A stretch of 64,000 bases of DNA from Rattus norvegicus (taxonomy: Eukaryota > Chordata > Mammalia > Rodentia > Muridae), in the NCBI RefSeq assembly GCF_036323735.1, contig NC_086021.1, positions 156,706,476 to 156,770,475 of the forward strand, in the 5' to 3' direction. Below are positions 35,543 through 46,905 of the stretch, piece by piece; within the stretch, counting starts at the first letter, position 1, and each line of letters opens with the position of its first letter. The notes under the pieces are model-generated. The model worked only from the letters and a program-made list of their open reading frames with translations, was not told the origin of the DNA and did no database searches. Both the position numbers and the translations under genes were made by a program.

Positions 35543-37364
35543 GGCATACACACATGGATAAATAAATATGTCAGAGAACAAACTGGGGAATCAGTAATCT
35601 CTTTCCATCATGTATATATTGAATATTGAGCTCAGGCTGTCATGCTTGGTGGCAAGCACCTTTATCTGATGAACCCATTTCACTGGCCCCAGAACAGACA
35701 CTTCTATGCAAATAAAACCAAAGAAAAAGATTCACACAAAAAGTGCTGATAGATAAAGCTAATATATATGTAAATGGAGAAACAGAAAAGTTGGGTGCTG
35801 AGGATTCATGGAACACAGAGAAACTCACTAAGGCTCCTGAGAGCTCCAGACAGTTCTTCCTCTCAATTCCCTTTTGTTCTGGAATCCTGGCTGACCTTGT
35901 CTATTATTCTGTAATGCTTCAACAGAATGTAGTCAGGATGGCACTACTCATCTCCAACTTTGCACATTTGGCTGTGGAGGAGGGGCATTCTATTCCCTCT
36001 CCCCTGGCAAGAGAAAGGTAGAGGGCTCTGGCCCTGCCCAGTGCTAAGGTCTCTGAGATCTCTGCACAGACCCTAACAGGTTTTCTAAAGCACACACAAG
36101 GCTTCTCCTGAAACACTGCTCTGGGGTGTGCTTATACTGCAGGTGTTTGACTTGTAGCTCAGTTGAGTGCATGAGGAAAGCTGGCTCCATGTATTAGGGC
36201 TGACTATCCAGCAAACACTGGTTGAGCAACTATGTTCCCAAAACATGTCCTGTGACTCTGAGAATAGAGATATAGTGTCAGATGTCTGCAGAGAGTCTAT
36301 GGAGGATACAGAGTCTGGAGATAGTAGTATGGACTCATCTTGACTTCTCTGCTTTCTAACAGGTCCCTGCTCTTGAATCTCAACTCTGATCTAGAGACTA
36401 CTACCCTGGCTTCTGTTTTCATAGAGTTGATTCCAGGCTTGGAGGAACTCCAAACAGAGAAGATTCTGGGTCTCTTCACATACTCAGTGCAGTCACACAG
36501 CCTCTTAAGTGGCAAATTGGTTTGTTAATTTTAATCTTTTTCTGTTTACAGGTAGATCATCCAATTGTGTTTTCCATGAGGCTTCGGCTGCGTAGAACCA
36601 TATGCAAGAAATTTGAGGAGAGCCTTGACATTTGCCCCTTTCAGGAGAGTCATGATCGGAATAATGTAAGGCAGGACACCATCCCTCTTGATTTTCACAG
36701 CTGTGGGTGCTGCAGGGGAACAGGGTGGGGTGCAAGAGCAAGTGACACAGCCACACCTAGAGACCCACTCTAATACAGTTCAGGTTCAAAACCCAGGGAA
36801 TGGTGTCACCATTGAAGGCTGGGTCTTTCTATAATTAATATAACCAAGATAACTCCTCACTGACAATCTCACTGGCCAACCTGATCTAGGTCATCTCTCA
36901 CTGAGATGCTCTTCCCAGATGATTCTCAATTGTGTTAGGTTGGCAATTAAAACTAATTAGCTATCACAGCAGGTATTCTTGACAGGATGCTTTCTACAAT
37001 TACTGTTAGGTATGTGAATTACACAAGAACATCCTAAATATTCCTCTAGATGTCCCTGTTTGCTTAGAGGGAGTTGCAACAAGTAGCCTTTGGGTTTCCA
37101 TGGTGCTTCGGATCATGACACAAGTCATGATTTGCCCAGGGTTCACTGGGCAGTCTGAAGATACTTGCTTCCTCTATTACCTATTGGTCTATGGAAAGGG
37201 AAGGGTGAAATATATGCTGTTTGGAAAACAAGCCACAAACTTCCTTCACCTTTTTTTCACTGTCTTTTCTTATTATTTTCCCTCAGACCTTCACCTGCCT
37301 ATTCACTGTTGGTACCTTGCCCTGGATAACAGAATTCCAGCTCTTCAAGAATGTGTGTTCATAG
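34820..37364 (+). CDS. Cst9: Cystatin-9 (testatin)-like secreted protein, 3 exons, 137 aa
   Basis: Exons 34820-35041, 36552-36665 and 37287-37364 join in phase 0 to 137 residues. A long hydrophobic signal peptide (about 1-31, LLLLLSFQVLITPV core) precedes a type-2 cystatin domain. TVEFAVNTFN is the main helix. Cys92/Cys102 and Cys116/Cys136 keep the disulfide spacing, and PW is at 124-125. The QxVxG loop is absent: the segment reads E-E-V-D-H-P. N111-N112-T113, formed across the exon 2/3 junction, is a possible N-glycosylation site. Sequence and length match my memory of testatin, a fetal-gonad and testis cystatin. Introns are 1510 and 621 bp; the first holds a B2 element and a Z-DNA-prone repeat. 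The next gene, on the other strand, is a close paralogue. The choice between the Cst9 and Cst9l names needs alignment. Confidence 0.85.
35176..35355 (-). mobile_element. B2 SINE in Cst9 intron 1, antisense
   Basis: Little-diverged antisense B2: CACTGTAGCTGTCTTCAGAC, CCAGAAGAGG-like ACAGAAGAGGGCATCAGATC, GGGAATTGAACTCAGGACCT, CAATCTCTCCAGCCCC. Confidence 0.92.
35475..35541 (+). repeat. (CGTG)n(TG)n tract in Cst9 intron 1
   Basis: Sixty-seven bp of perfect pyrimidine-purine alternation, the first half in CGTG units. Confidence 0.95.
35542..36551. other. Cst9 intron 1, unassigned
   Basis: Nothing recognised between the CGTG tract and exon 2, apart from possible worn SINE text near 35600-35690. 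Confidence 0.35.
36552..36665 (+). CDS. Cst9: Cst9 coding exon 2
   Basis: Residues 75-112. The acceptor is ctgtttacag and the donor AAT/gtaagg. It carries Cys92 and Cys102 in RTICKKFEESLDICPFQE. The frame remains open past the donor to 36773; see the read-through entry and finding. Confidence 0.88.
36666..36773 (+). other. In-frame read-through of Cst9 exon 2 into intron 2
   Basis: If the exon 2 donor is not used, the frame stays open for 35 more codons and stops at TAA 36771-36773, giving a 147-residue variant. The tail begins VRQ and holds the Cys-rich piece FHSCGCCRG; it lacks Cys116, PW and Cys136. The matching segment of the minus-strand paralogue is visibly homologous. From memory, human CST9 is annotated with a tail of this kind. 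Whether it is expressed in rat cannot be told from sequence. Confidence 0.5.
37287..37364 (+). CDS. Cst9: Cst9 coding exon 3 with stop
   Basis: Twenty-five residues from TFTCLFTVGTLPW to FKNVCS, then TAG. The acceptor ttttccctcag is strong. It contains Cys116, the PW motif and Cys136. Confidence 0.88.
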   Translation, partial: TFTCLFTVGTLPWITEFQLFKNVCS

Positions 37365-37549
37365 TTCCTCTGACTGGAGTCATCCACGGTCTGGCCATGT
37401 ACTTCTCTGCATCCATGAAGTGGTTAATCTTGGGAGAACCTCTGTGCTCATGTTCCTTGTTTTGCAACATTGTATGGTATGAAGACTGGGTATGTGAATA
37501 ATAACTAGGGAAATGCATATCACTGTTGTTTCATCATTTATAATAGTTC

Positions 37550-37555
37550 ATTAAA
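37550..37555 (+). other. Polyadenylation signal of Cst9
   Basis: ATTAAA lies 186 bp after the stop codon, followed by a TGTGTGTTTT element at about 37578. It is the best candidate close to exon 3. Confidence 0.5.
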
Positions 37556-37556
37556 T

Positions 37557-38010
37557 ATTGCGTTTCTGAACATGTTCTGTGTGTGTTTTTAGAGGAAGTA
37601 CCATGAGCCAGTGGTGGGCACAATTTGAGTTTCTACAATGTTCCCCACACTTTGAAGCTCCTGAGGGGGGTCACAGGAGACATAAGTAAGCAAGCTGTGT
37701 AAGAACTCTTGTCACAGAAGTCCAGAAATACAATGACTGTGGTCTCCTAGGGCACTTAATATCCAAGATAGGGCCCAGGTTTCTGACACTCTTATCCCAG
37801 CACATGTATTCAGTCTTTGATTTCCAGAAAGAAGCTTGCATGCTTCCTCGACGAAAAGAGTAACAAGTTGGGTTGATATTTACTAAATAATTGTTCATTC
37901 TTTGATTTTTCAACCAGTCAAGATGTTCATAAAGTAGTTAGGATTTTAGAATTTGAAAATCTCAATTCCCTAGACTAGTAGCAGAGGTCATTTTAATGTT
38001 TACTAAAACT
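37557..38010. other. Sequence downstream of Cst9, unassigned
   Basis: No recognised element between the Cst9 poly(A) signal and the B2 SINE. Confidence 0.35.
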
Positions 38011-38015
38011 CACTG

Positions 38016-38201
38016 AGGGGCCAGAGAGGTGGTTCAGCGGTTAAGAACACTGACTGTTCCTCTAGAGGTCCTGAGTTTAAATCTCAGCAATCACATGGTG
38101 GTTCACAACCATCTGTAATGAGATCTGATGTCCTCCTCTGGTATGTCTGAGAACTACAGTGTACTCCTATATAAACATAAATCTTAAAACAAAACAACAA
38201 T

Positions 38202-38233
<32 letters not shown>

Positions 38234-38235
38234 AA
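38016..38235 (+). mobile_element. B2 SINE with (CAA)n tail
   Basis: GGGGCCAGAGAGGTGGTTCAGCGGTTAAGAACACTGACTG head through ACCATCTGTAATGAGATCTGATG, then (CAA)n from 38190 to 38235. Confidence 0.9.
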
Positions 38236-38249
38236 CCAACTCATTGGGT

Positions 38250-38402
38250 TGTGAGCTAGAGAGATGGCTCAGCAGTTAAAAGCATGAACTGCTCTCGGAG
38301 AGAACCTGAATTCAAATCCCAGAGCCCTCTTCTGGACTCTGTGTGTGTACATGTATCCACATACTTACATACTCCCCCCATCCCACACATATTTCTTAAA
38401 AT
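38250..38402 (+). mobile_element. Second B2-type SINE, internally shortened
   Basis: GAGCTAGAGAGATGGCTCAGCAGTTAAAAGCATGAACTGCTC head, then a jump to CCCTCTTCTGGACTCTGTG. It follows directly after the previous SINE's tail in the same orientation. Confidence 0.8.
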
Positions 38403-39966
38403 AATCACTGGACATGACATCAGCTATGTGGTGGGAGAAGACTTACCTTGTGCCTCAAGTTCAGCTAGGAGATATTCCACAACCATGCTCTTTACCAAGA
38501 TGGCCCACAATCTGGGATTCTAGTCCCTCCCTGAGTAAGGATGGCTTTATTGGCCATAGTGATCTGGGATACAAACTTTCCCCAATTTTTAGGCTTTTAC
38601 CAGTGATCTAAGCTCTACCATGGCCCCAACAGGGCTAGAGTTCTGGGGCTGTCATGTTCCAGCAGATAGAGACTAAGTGTATCCTGTTAGAACTCTTTGA
38701 CTAATCATGGCAGCAAGTTTAACTCAAGGGTGACCTTATGAACATGAACTAGACCCAGTTCTTTAGGTCAATATTCAGACTAGCACCTGTTCTGCCTTGC
38801 TTGTTTCAGGCTTAGATCAGGAGGTGGTAGAACCCTGAAGAGGTGGATCATGGGGATAATTATAAAAATATTTAAAAATACTTATAAAAGATACTTGAAC
38901 ATTAGCCATGGTGCAATTAAAGAAGCACATGTACTTGGAACATCATTAAATACTATCATGGTGGGAACTAGAGTGTCTTGAAAATCAGGAAGGGCTTTGA
39001 GTTGAATGGGTCATTTTCTGTATTCAGTCATGCTTCTTGTTGAGGGTATGAATGGGAAACTCCAAGCATAGCTGCTTTACAGAGACATAAGCAGAAGCTA
39101 AGAAGAGATGGGGCAAGGGTTTCATGAGGGCCCTGGGAAGAACTTTTCTTCTAAAATCTTGAGAAGTGGTTCAGGTCTAGGATATTCTCTGCTTTTAAGG
39201 AAAAATAAAATATTGCTTCAATATTACCTTGAGGTCTTCAATGAATGTCAATACTGAGCATCTTCTGGGGCCTCTTAAGTGGAGAGATGCGAGCCAAGAG
39301 TCCTGAAGTTTTGCTTTAGTGCGAGTGGTAAAAAGAGCTCAATGTAGCCCATTCAAGTGGTTTGATTTTATTTTGTTGTGATTCTGGGCCTCAATACCAG
39401 AGCATTATGCATGCTAAGCAGGCATCAGGCCACACCCATAGCTCTTTTACAGTGGTTTTTCACATCACCTTTTCCAGTGTGTTCTTTTATGTGTAGTCCC
39501 CAGGTTCTAGATCATCAAAGGTCTGGTTTAACAGCAATGAAAACACAGAAAAGCTCCTTTTATTGGATGAATATATTGTCTAGCAAATGTATTAAAGCTT
39601 GTAGTTTGCAAGGCCTCGTCACGGGGCACAGTCCATTTATGTATTGGATGCAACCTAATTTTAAATGGGACATGTCTAAGGAGATGCTTCATAAAGGTAA
39701 GGGAACTCAGCATGTAAGTCAATGGAACCTGCTATGGGAAGGAGCTCACTCATGACTTCCAACTGCATCAAGAAAGCATTGAGCGCAATGGGCCTTGTGG
39801 GAGCACCACCTGCTCAGTAGATGCTTATTATGTTGCTGGATCACATATGTGCCACAAACTAAGCAAAGAGAACTTTTAGACAAAAATAAAATTTACAGTC
39901 CTCATTTAGGTAAGGAAGAATATATGCATCAGGTAATATTCAAGAAGTAAGCTGTGTTCCAGCGTT
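38403..39966. other. Unassigned intergenic sequence
   Basis: About 1.5 kb with nothing recognised. The 125-codon frame at 39378-39755 shows no family motif. Confidence 0.35.
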
Positions 39967-40253
39967 GTCTTTATTAGACTTACTATTGCCATGATGACAC
40001 ATTATGACCAAAAGCAACTTGGAGAGAAAATGGTTTATCCCAAGTCACAGTCCATTAATGGAGGCCAAGATAGAATTCAAACAGGACAGGAACCTGAGAC
40101 AAGCGATGGCTCAGATGTTTTGGAGGAATGCTGCTCACTGGCTTCTTCCTCATGACTTGCTCAGTCTACTTTCTTATGGAACCTAGGGCCACCAGCCCGC
40201 TAGTTTTAAAAATACCCTACAGTCAGATCTGATGAAAGAATTTTCTCAATTGA
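39967..40253 (+). mobile_element. Dispersed rodent repeat, left part (split by LINE-1 copy C)
   Basis: ACTATTGCCATGATGACACATTATGACC, AGCAACTTGGAGAGAAAATGG and TTCTTATGGAACCTAGGGCC match the family at 4395-4895 and 12110-12528 in the opposite direction. The missing tail resumes at 46963 after LINE-1 copy C. Confidence 0.75.
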
Positions 40254-40996
40254 GGTTACCTTCTTTTCTTTTCTTTTCTTTTTTTTTTTATTAACTTGAG
40301 TACTTCTTATATACATTTTGAGTGTTATTCCCTTTCCCGGTTTCCGGGCAAACATCCCCCTCCCCCCTCCCCTTCCTTATGGGTGTTCCCCTCCCAACCC
40401 TCCCCCCATTGCTGCCCTCCCCGCAACAGTCTAGTTCACTGGGGGTTCAGTCTTAGCAGGACCCAGGGCTTCCCCTTCCACTGGTGGTCTTACTAGTATA
40501 TTCATTGCTACCTATGAGGTCAGAGTCCAGGGTCAGTCCATGTATAGTCTTTAGGTAGTGGCTTAGTCCCTGGAAGCTCTGGTTGCTTGGCATTGTTGTT
40601 CATATGGGGTCTCGAGCCCTTTCAAGCTCTTCCAGTTCTTTCTCTGATTCCTTCAACGGGGGTCCTATTCTCAGTTCAGTGGTTTGCTGCTGGCATTCGC
40701 CTCTGTATTTGCTGTATTCTGGCTGTGTCTCTCAGGAGTGATCTACATCCGGCTCCTGTCGGTCTGCACTTCTTTGCTTCATCCATCTTGTCTAATTGGG
40801 TGGCTGTATATGTATGGGCCACATGTGGGGCAGGCTCTGAATGGGTGTTCCTTCAGTCTCTGTTTTAATCTTTGCCTCTCTATTCCCTGCCAAGGGTATT
40901 CTTGTTCCCCTTTTAAAGAAGTGAAGCATTCACATTTTGATCATCCGTCTTGAGTTTCACTTGTTCTAGGGATCTAGGGTAATTCAAGCATTTGGG

Positions 40997-43900
40997 CTAA
41001 TAGCCACTTATCAATGAGTGCATACCATGTATGTCTTTCTGTGATTGGGTTAGCTCACTCAGGATGATATTTTCCAGTTCCAACCATTTGCCTACGAATT
41101 TCATAAAGTCATTGTTTTTGATAGCTGAGTAATATTCCATTGTGTAGATGTACCACATTTTCTGTATCCATTCCTCTGTTGAAGGGCATCTGGGTTCTTT
41201 CCAGCTTCTGGCTATTATAAATAAGGCTGCGATGAACATAGTGGAGCACGTGTCTTTTTTATATGTTGGGGCATCTTTTGGGTATATGCCCAAGAGAGGT
41301 ATAGCTGGATCCTCAGGCAGTTCAATGTCCAATTTTCTGAGGAACCTCCAGACTGATTTCCAGAATGGTTGTACCAGTCTGCAACCCCACCAACAATGGA
41401 GGAGTGTTCCTCTTTCTCCGCATCCTCGCCAGCATTTGCTGTCACCTGAGTTTTTAATCTTAGCCATTCTCACTGGTGTGAGGTGAAATCTCAGGGTTGT
41501 TTTGATTTGCATTTCCCTTATGACTAAAGATGTTGAACATTTCTTTAGGTGTTTCTCAGCCATTCGGCATTCCTCAGCTGTGAATTGTTTGTTTAGCTCT
41601 GAACCCCATTTTTTAATAGGGTTATTTGTCTCCCTGCGGTCTAACTTCTTGAGTTCTTTGTATATTTTGGATATAAGGCCTCTATCTGTTGTAGGATTGG
41701 TAAAGATCTTTTCCCAATCTGTTGGTTGCCGTTTTGTCCTAACCACAGTGTCCTTTGCCTTACAGAAGCTTTGCAGTTTTATGAGATCCCATTTGTTGAT
41801 TCTTGATCTTAGAGCATAAGCCATTGGTGTTTTGTTCAGGAAATTTTTTCCAGTGCCCATGTGTTCCAGATGCTTCCCTAGTTTTTCTTCTATTAGTTTG
41901 AGTGTGTCTGGTTTGATGTGGAGGTCCTTGATCCACTTGGACTTAAGCTTTGTACAGGGTGATAAGCATGGATCGATCTGCATTCTTCTACATGTTGACC
42001 TCCAGTTGAACCAGCACCATTTGCTGAAAATGCTATCTTTTTTCCATTGGATGGTTTTGGCTCCTTTGGCAAAAATCAAGTGACCATAGGTGTGTGGGTT
42101 CATTTCTGGGTCTTCAATTCTATTCCATTGGTCTATCTGTCTGTCTCTGTACCAATACCTTGCAGTTTTATCACTATTGCTCTGTAAAACTGCTTGAGTT
42201 CAGGGATAGTGATTCCCCCTGAAGTCCTTTTATTGTTGAGGATAGTTTTAGCTATCCTGGGTTTTTTGTTATTCCAGATGAATTTGCAAATTGTTCTGTC
42301 TAACTCTTTGAAGAATTGGATTGGTATTTTGATGGGGATTGCATTGAATCTGTAGATTGCTTTTGGCAAAATGGCCATTTTTACTATATTGATCCTGCCA
42401 ATCCATGAGCATGGGAGATCTTTCCATCTTCTGAGGTCTTCTTCAATTTCCTTCTTCAGTGTCTTGAAGTCTTATTGTACAGATATTTTACTTGCTTTGT
42501 TAAAGTCACACCGAGGTACTTTATATTATTTGGGTCTATTATGAAGGGTTTCGTTTCCCTAATTTCTTTCTCGGCTTGTTTCTCTTTTGTATAGAGGAAG
42601 GCAACTGATTTATTTGAGTTAATTTTATACCCAGCCACTTTGCTGAAGTTGTTTATCAGCTTTAGTAGTTCTCTGGTGGAACTTTTGGGATCACTTAAAT
42701 ATACTATCATATCATCTGCAAATAGTGATACTTTGACTTCTTCTTTTCCGATCTGTATCCCCTTGACCTCCTTTTGTTGTCTGATTGCTCTGGCTAGAAC
42801 TTCAAGAACTATATTGAATAAGTAGGGAGAGAGTGGGCAGCCTTGTCTAGTCCCTGATTTTAGTGGGATTGCTTCAAGTTTCTCTCCATTTAGTTTAATG
42901 TTAGCAACTGCTTTGCTCTATATGGCTTTTACTATGTTTAGGTATGGGCCTTGAATTCCTATTCTTTCCAGGACTTTTATCATGAAGGGATGTTGAATTT
43001 TGTCAAATGCTTTCTCAGCATCTAATGAAATGATCATGTGGTTTTGTTCTTTCAGTTTGTTTATATAATGGATCACGTTGATGGTTTTCTGTATATTAAA
43101 CCATCCCTGCATGCCTGGGATGAAGCCTACTTGATCATGGTGGATGATTGTTTTGATGTGCTCTTGGATTCGGTTTGCCAGAATTTTATTGAGTATTTTT
43201 GCATCGATATTCATAAGGGAAATTGGTCTGAAGTTCTCTTTCTTTGTTGGGTCTTTGTGTGGTTTAGGTATAAGAGTAATTGTGGCTTCATAGAAGGAAT
43301 TCGGTAGTGCTCCATCTGTTTCAATTTTGTGGAATAGTTTGGATAATATTGGTATGAGGTCTTCTATGAAGGTCTGATAGAATTCTGCACCAAACCCGTC
43401 TGGACCTGGGCTCTTTTTGGTTGGGAGACCTTTAATGACTGCTTCTATTTCCTTAGGAGTTATGGGGTTGTTTAACTGGTTTATCTGTTCCAGATTTAAC
43501 TTCGGTACCTGGTATCTGTCTAGGAAATTGTCCATTTCCTGCAGATTTTCAAGTTTTGTTGAATATAGGCTTTTATAGTAAGATCTGATGATTTTTTGAA
43601 TTTCCTCTGAATCTGTCATTATGTCTCCCTTTTCATTTCTGATTTTGTTAATTTGGACACACTCTCTGTGTCCTCTCGTTAGTCTGGCTAAGGGTTTATC
43701 TATCTTGTTGATTTTCTCAAAGAACCAACTTTTGGTTCTGTTGATTCTTTCTATGGTCCTTTTTGTTTCTACTTGGTTGATTTCAGCTCTGAGTTTGATT
43801 ATTTCCTGCCTTCTATTCCTCCTGGATGTATTTGCTTCTTTTTGTTCTAGAGCTTTTAGGTGTGCTGTCAAGCTGCTGACATATGCTCTCTCCTGTTTCT

Positions 43901-44807
43901 TTCTTCAGGCACTCAGCGCTATGAGTTTTCCTCTTAGCACAGCTTTCATTGTGTCCCATAAGTTTGGGTATGTTTTCATTAAATTCTAAAAAGTTTTTAA
44001 TTTCTTTCTTTATTTCTTCCTTGACCAGGTTATCATTGAGTAGAGCATTGTTCAATTTCCATGTATATGTGGGCATTCTTCCCTTATTGTTGTTAAAGAC
44101 CAGTTTTAGGCCGTGGTGGTCCGATAGCACGCATGGGATTATTTCTAACTTTCTGTACCTGTTGAGGCCCGTTTTTTGACCAATTATATGGTCAATTTTG
44201 GAGAAAGTACCATGAGGAGCTGAGAAGAAGGTATATCCTTTTGCTTTAGGATAGAATGTTCTATAAATATCTGTTAAGTCCATTTGGCTCATGACTTCTC
44301 TTTGTCTACGTCTCTGTTTAATTTCTGTTTCCATGATCTGTCCATTGATGAGAGTGGGGTGTTGAAATCTCCTACTATTATTGTGTGAGGTGCAATGTGT
44401 GTTTTGAGCTTTAGTAAGGTTTCTTTTACGTATGTAGGTGCCCTTATATTTGAGGCATAGATATTTAGGATTGAGAGTTCATCTTGGTGGATTTTTCCTT
44501 TGATGAATATGAAGTGTCCTTCCTTATCTTTTTTGATGACTCTTAGTTGAAAATTGATTTTATTTGATATTAGAATGGCTACTCCAGCTTGCTTCTTCCG
44601 ACCATTTGCTTGGAAAGTTGTTTTCCAGCCTTTCACTCTGAGGTAGTGTCTGTCTTTGTCTCTGAGGTGTGTTTCCTGTAGGCAGCAGAATGCAGGGTCC
44701 TTGTTGCGTATCCAGTTTCTTAATCTATGTCTTTTTATTGGGGAGTTGAGGCCATTGATGTTGAGAGATATTAAGGAATAGTGATTATTGCTTCCTGTTA
44801 TATTCAT
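40997..44807 (-). pseudogene. LINE-1 copy C ORF2 (endonuclease/reverse transcriptase), broken
   Basis: ORF2p nicks DNA and copies LINE-1 RNA at the nick. The endonuclease domain is in the first piece (44807-44289: SLNINGLNSP, QETHL, VGDFNTPLSS). Further pieces are 44334-43813 and 43871-42918, the latter with reverse transcriptase motifs (SPGPDGFGAEFYQ, HHDQVGFIPGMQGW, SLDAEKAFDKIQHPF). The FADD catalytic box is readable near 42715. The C-terminal 368-residue piece (42103-40997) includes the cysteine-rich KCWRGCGERGTLLHCWW. At least four frame breaks between pieces prevent a full protein. Confidence 0.93.
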
Positions 44808-44866
44808 ATTTGGATGTGAGGTTATGTTTGTGTGCTTTTCTTTTCATTGTTTTGTTGCCAAGACGA

Positions 44867-45987
44867 TTAGTTTCTTGTTTTTTCTAGGGTATAGCTTGCC
44901 TCCTTATGTTGGGCTTTACCATTTATTATCCTTTGTAGTGCTGGATTTGTAGAAAGATATTGTGTAAATTTGTTTTTGTCATGGAATATCTTGGTTTCTC
45001 CATCTATGTTAATTGAGAGTTTTGCTGGATACAGTAACCTGGGCTGGCATTTGTGTTCTCTTAGGGTCTGTAAGACATCAGTCCAGGATCTTCTGGCCTT
45101 CATAGTTTCTGGCGAAAAGTCTGGTGTGATTCTGATAAGTCTGCCTTTATATTTTACTTGACCTTTTCCCTTACTGCTTTTAATATTCTTTCTTTATTTT
45201 GTGCATTTGGTGTTTTGACTATTATGTGATGGGAGGTGTTTCTTTTCTGGTCCAATCTATTTGGAGTTCTGTAGGCTTCTTGTATGCCTATGGGTATCTC
45301 TTTTTTTAGGTTAGGGAAGTTTTCTTCTATGATTTTGTTGAAGATATTTACTGGTCCTTTGAGCTGGGAGTCTTCACTCTCTTCTATACCTGTTATCCTT
45401 AGGTTTGATCTTCTCATTGAGTCCTGGATTTCCTGTATGTTTTGGACCAGTAGCTTTTTCCGCTTTACATTATCTTTGACAGTTGAGTCAATGATTTCTA
45501 TGGAATCTTCTGCTCCTGAGATTCTCTCTTCCATCTCTTGTATTCTGTTGGTGAAGCTCGTATCTACAGCTCCTTGTCTCTTCTTTTGGTTTTCTATATC
45601 CAGGGTTGTTTCCATGTGTTCTTTCTTGATTGCTTCTATTTCCATTTTTAATTCCTTCAACTGTTTGATTGTGTTTTCCTGGAATTCTTTCAGGGATTTT
45701 TGTGACTCCTCTCTATGGGCTTCTACTTGTTTATTTATGATTTCCTGGAATTCTATTAGGGATTTTTGCGATTCCTCTCCGTAGGCTTCTACTTGTTCTC
45801 TAAGGGAGTTCTTCACATCTTTCTTGAAGTCCTCCAGCATCATGATCAAATATGATTTTGAAACTAGATCTTGCTTTTCTGGTGTGTTTGGATATTCCAT
45901 GTTTGTTTTGATGGGAGAATTGGGCTCCGATGGTGCCATGTAGTCTTGGTTTCTGTTGCTTGGGTTCCTGCCCTTGCCTCTGGCCAT
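44867..45987 (-). pseudogene. LINE-1 copy C ORF1, interrupted by a stop
   Basis: ORF1p starts MARGKGRNPSNRNQDYM at 45987 and runs 277 codons to a stop near 45154. It covers the N-terminal tail, the coiled coil with two 22-residue units (QVEAYGEESQKS, QVEAHREESQKS) and most of the RRM. The C-terminal domain continues at 45103-44867. The break makes it a pseudogene. Confidence 0.92.
45677..45800 (-). repeat. 66-bp tandem unit in the ORF1 coiled coil, about 1.9 copies
   Basis: TCCTGGAATTCT starts at 45677 and again at 45743, a 66-bp step equal to 22 codons, within the length-variable coiled-coil region of ORF1. Confidence 0.85.
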
Positions 45988-46905
45988 CAGATTATCTCTA
46001 GTGTTACTTTGTTCTGCTATTTCTGACAGTGGCTAGACTGTCCTATAAGCCTGTGTGTCAGGAGTGCTGTAGATCTGTTTTCCTGTTTTCTTTCAGCCTG
46101 TTATGGGGACAGAGTGTTCTGCTTTCGGGCGTGTAGTTTTTCCTCTGTACAGGTCTTCAGCTGTTCCTGTGGGCCTGTGTCTTGAGTTCACCAGGCAGGT
46201 CACTTGCAGCAGAAAAGTTGGTCTTACCTGTGGTCCCAAGGCTCAAGTTTGCTCGCGGGGTGCTGCCCACGAGCTCTCTGTGGTGGCAGCAACCAGGAAG
46301 ATCTGCACCGCCGTTTCCTGGGAGCTTCAGTGCACCAGGGTTCCAGATGGTGTTTGGTGTTTTCCTCTGGAATCAGTAATGTGTGCAGAGTGCAGTCTCT
46401 TCTGGTTTCCCAGGTGTGTGTGCCTCTCTGAAGGTTTAGCTCTCCCTCCCACGGGATTTGGGTGCAGAGAACTGTTTATTCGGTCTGTTCCTTCAGGTTC
46501 CGGCGGTGTCTCAGGCGCAGGGGTCCTGCCGCTCCTGGGCCCTCCCCCACGGGAACCCAGAGGCCTTATACAGTTTCCTCTTGGGCCAGGGATGTGGGCA
46601 GGGGTGGGCATTGCGGTGGTCTCTTCTGCTCTGCAGCCTCAGGAGTGCCCACCTGACCAGGCGGTGAGGTCTCTCTCCCACGGGGTTTGGGAGCAGAGAG
46701 CTGCTGCGGGCCGGGATCCGCGGGTGTGGGACTCCCGGTAAACACAGGGAGTGCCCGGTCCTAGAGGAATTCTGCCTCTGTGTGTCCCGAGTTCACCAGG
46801 CAGGTCACTTGAAGCAGAAAAGTTGGTCTTACCTGTGGTCCCAAGGCTCAAGTTTGCTCGCGGGGTGCTGCCCACGAGCTCTCTGCGGCGGCAGCAACCA
46901 GGAAG
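45988..46905 (-). promoter_or_regulatory. LINE-1 copy C 5' UTR with partial second promoter monomer
   Basis: A GC-rich block (GTTCACCAGGCAGGTCACTTG through GGCAGCAACCAGGAAG) occurs at 46186-46305 and again at 46791-46905. The offset is 605 bp, which is the monomer length. The outer monomer is cut after about 115 bp. Confidence 0.85.

Noticed and set aside
41148..46741. Long plus-strand open frames across LINE-1 copy C (for example 45284-45784 and 46103-46741)
   Set aside because: They are the antisense of ORF1, ORF2 and the GC-rich LINE-1 5' UTR, with no family likeness of their own.
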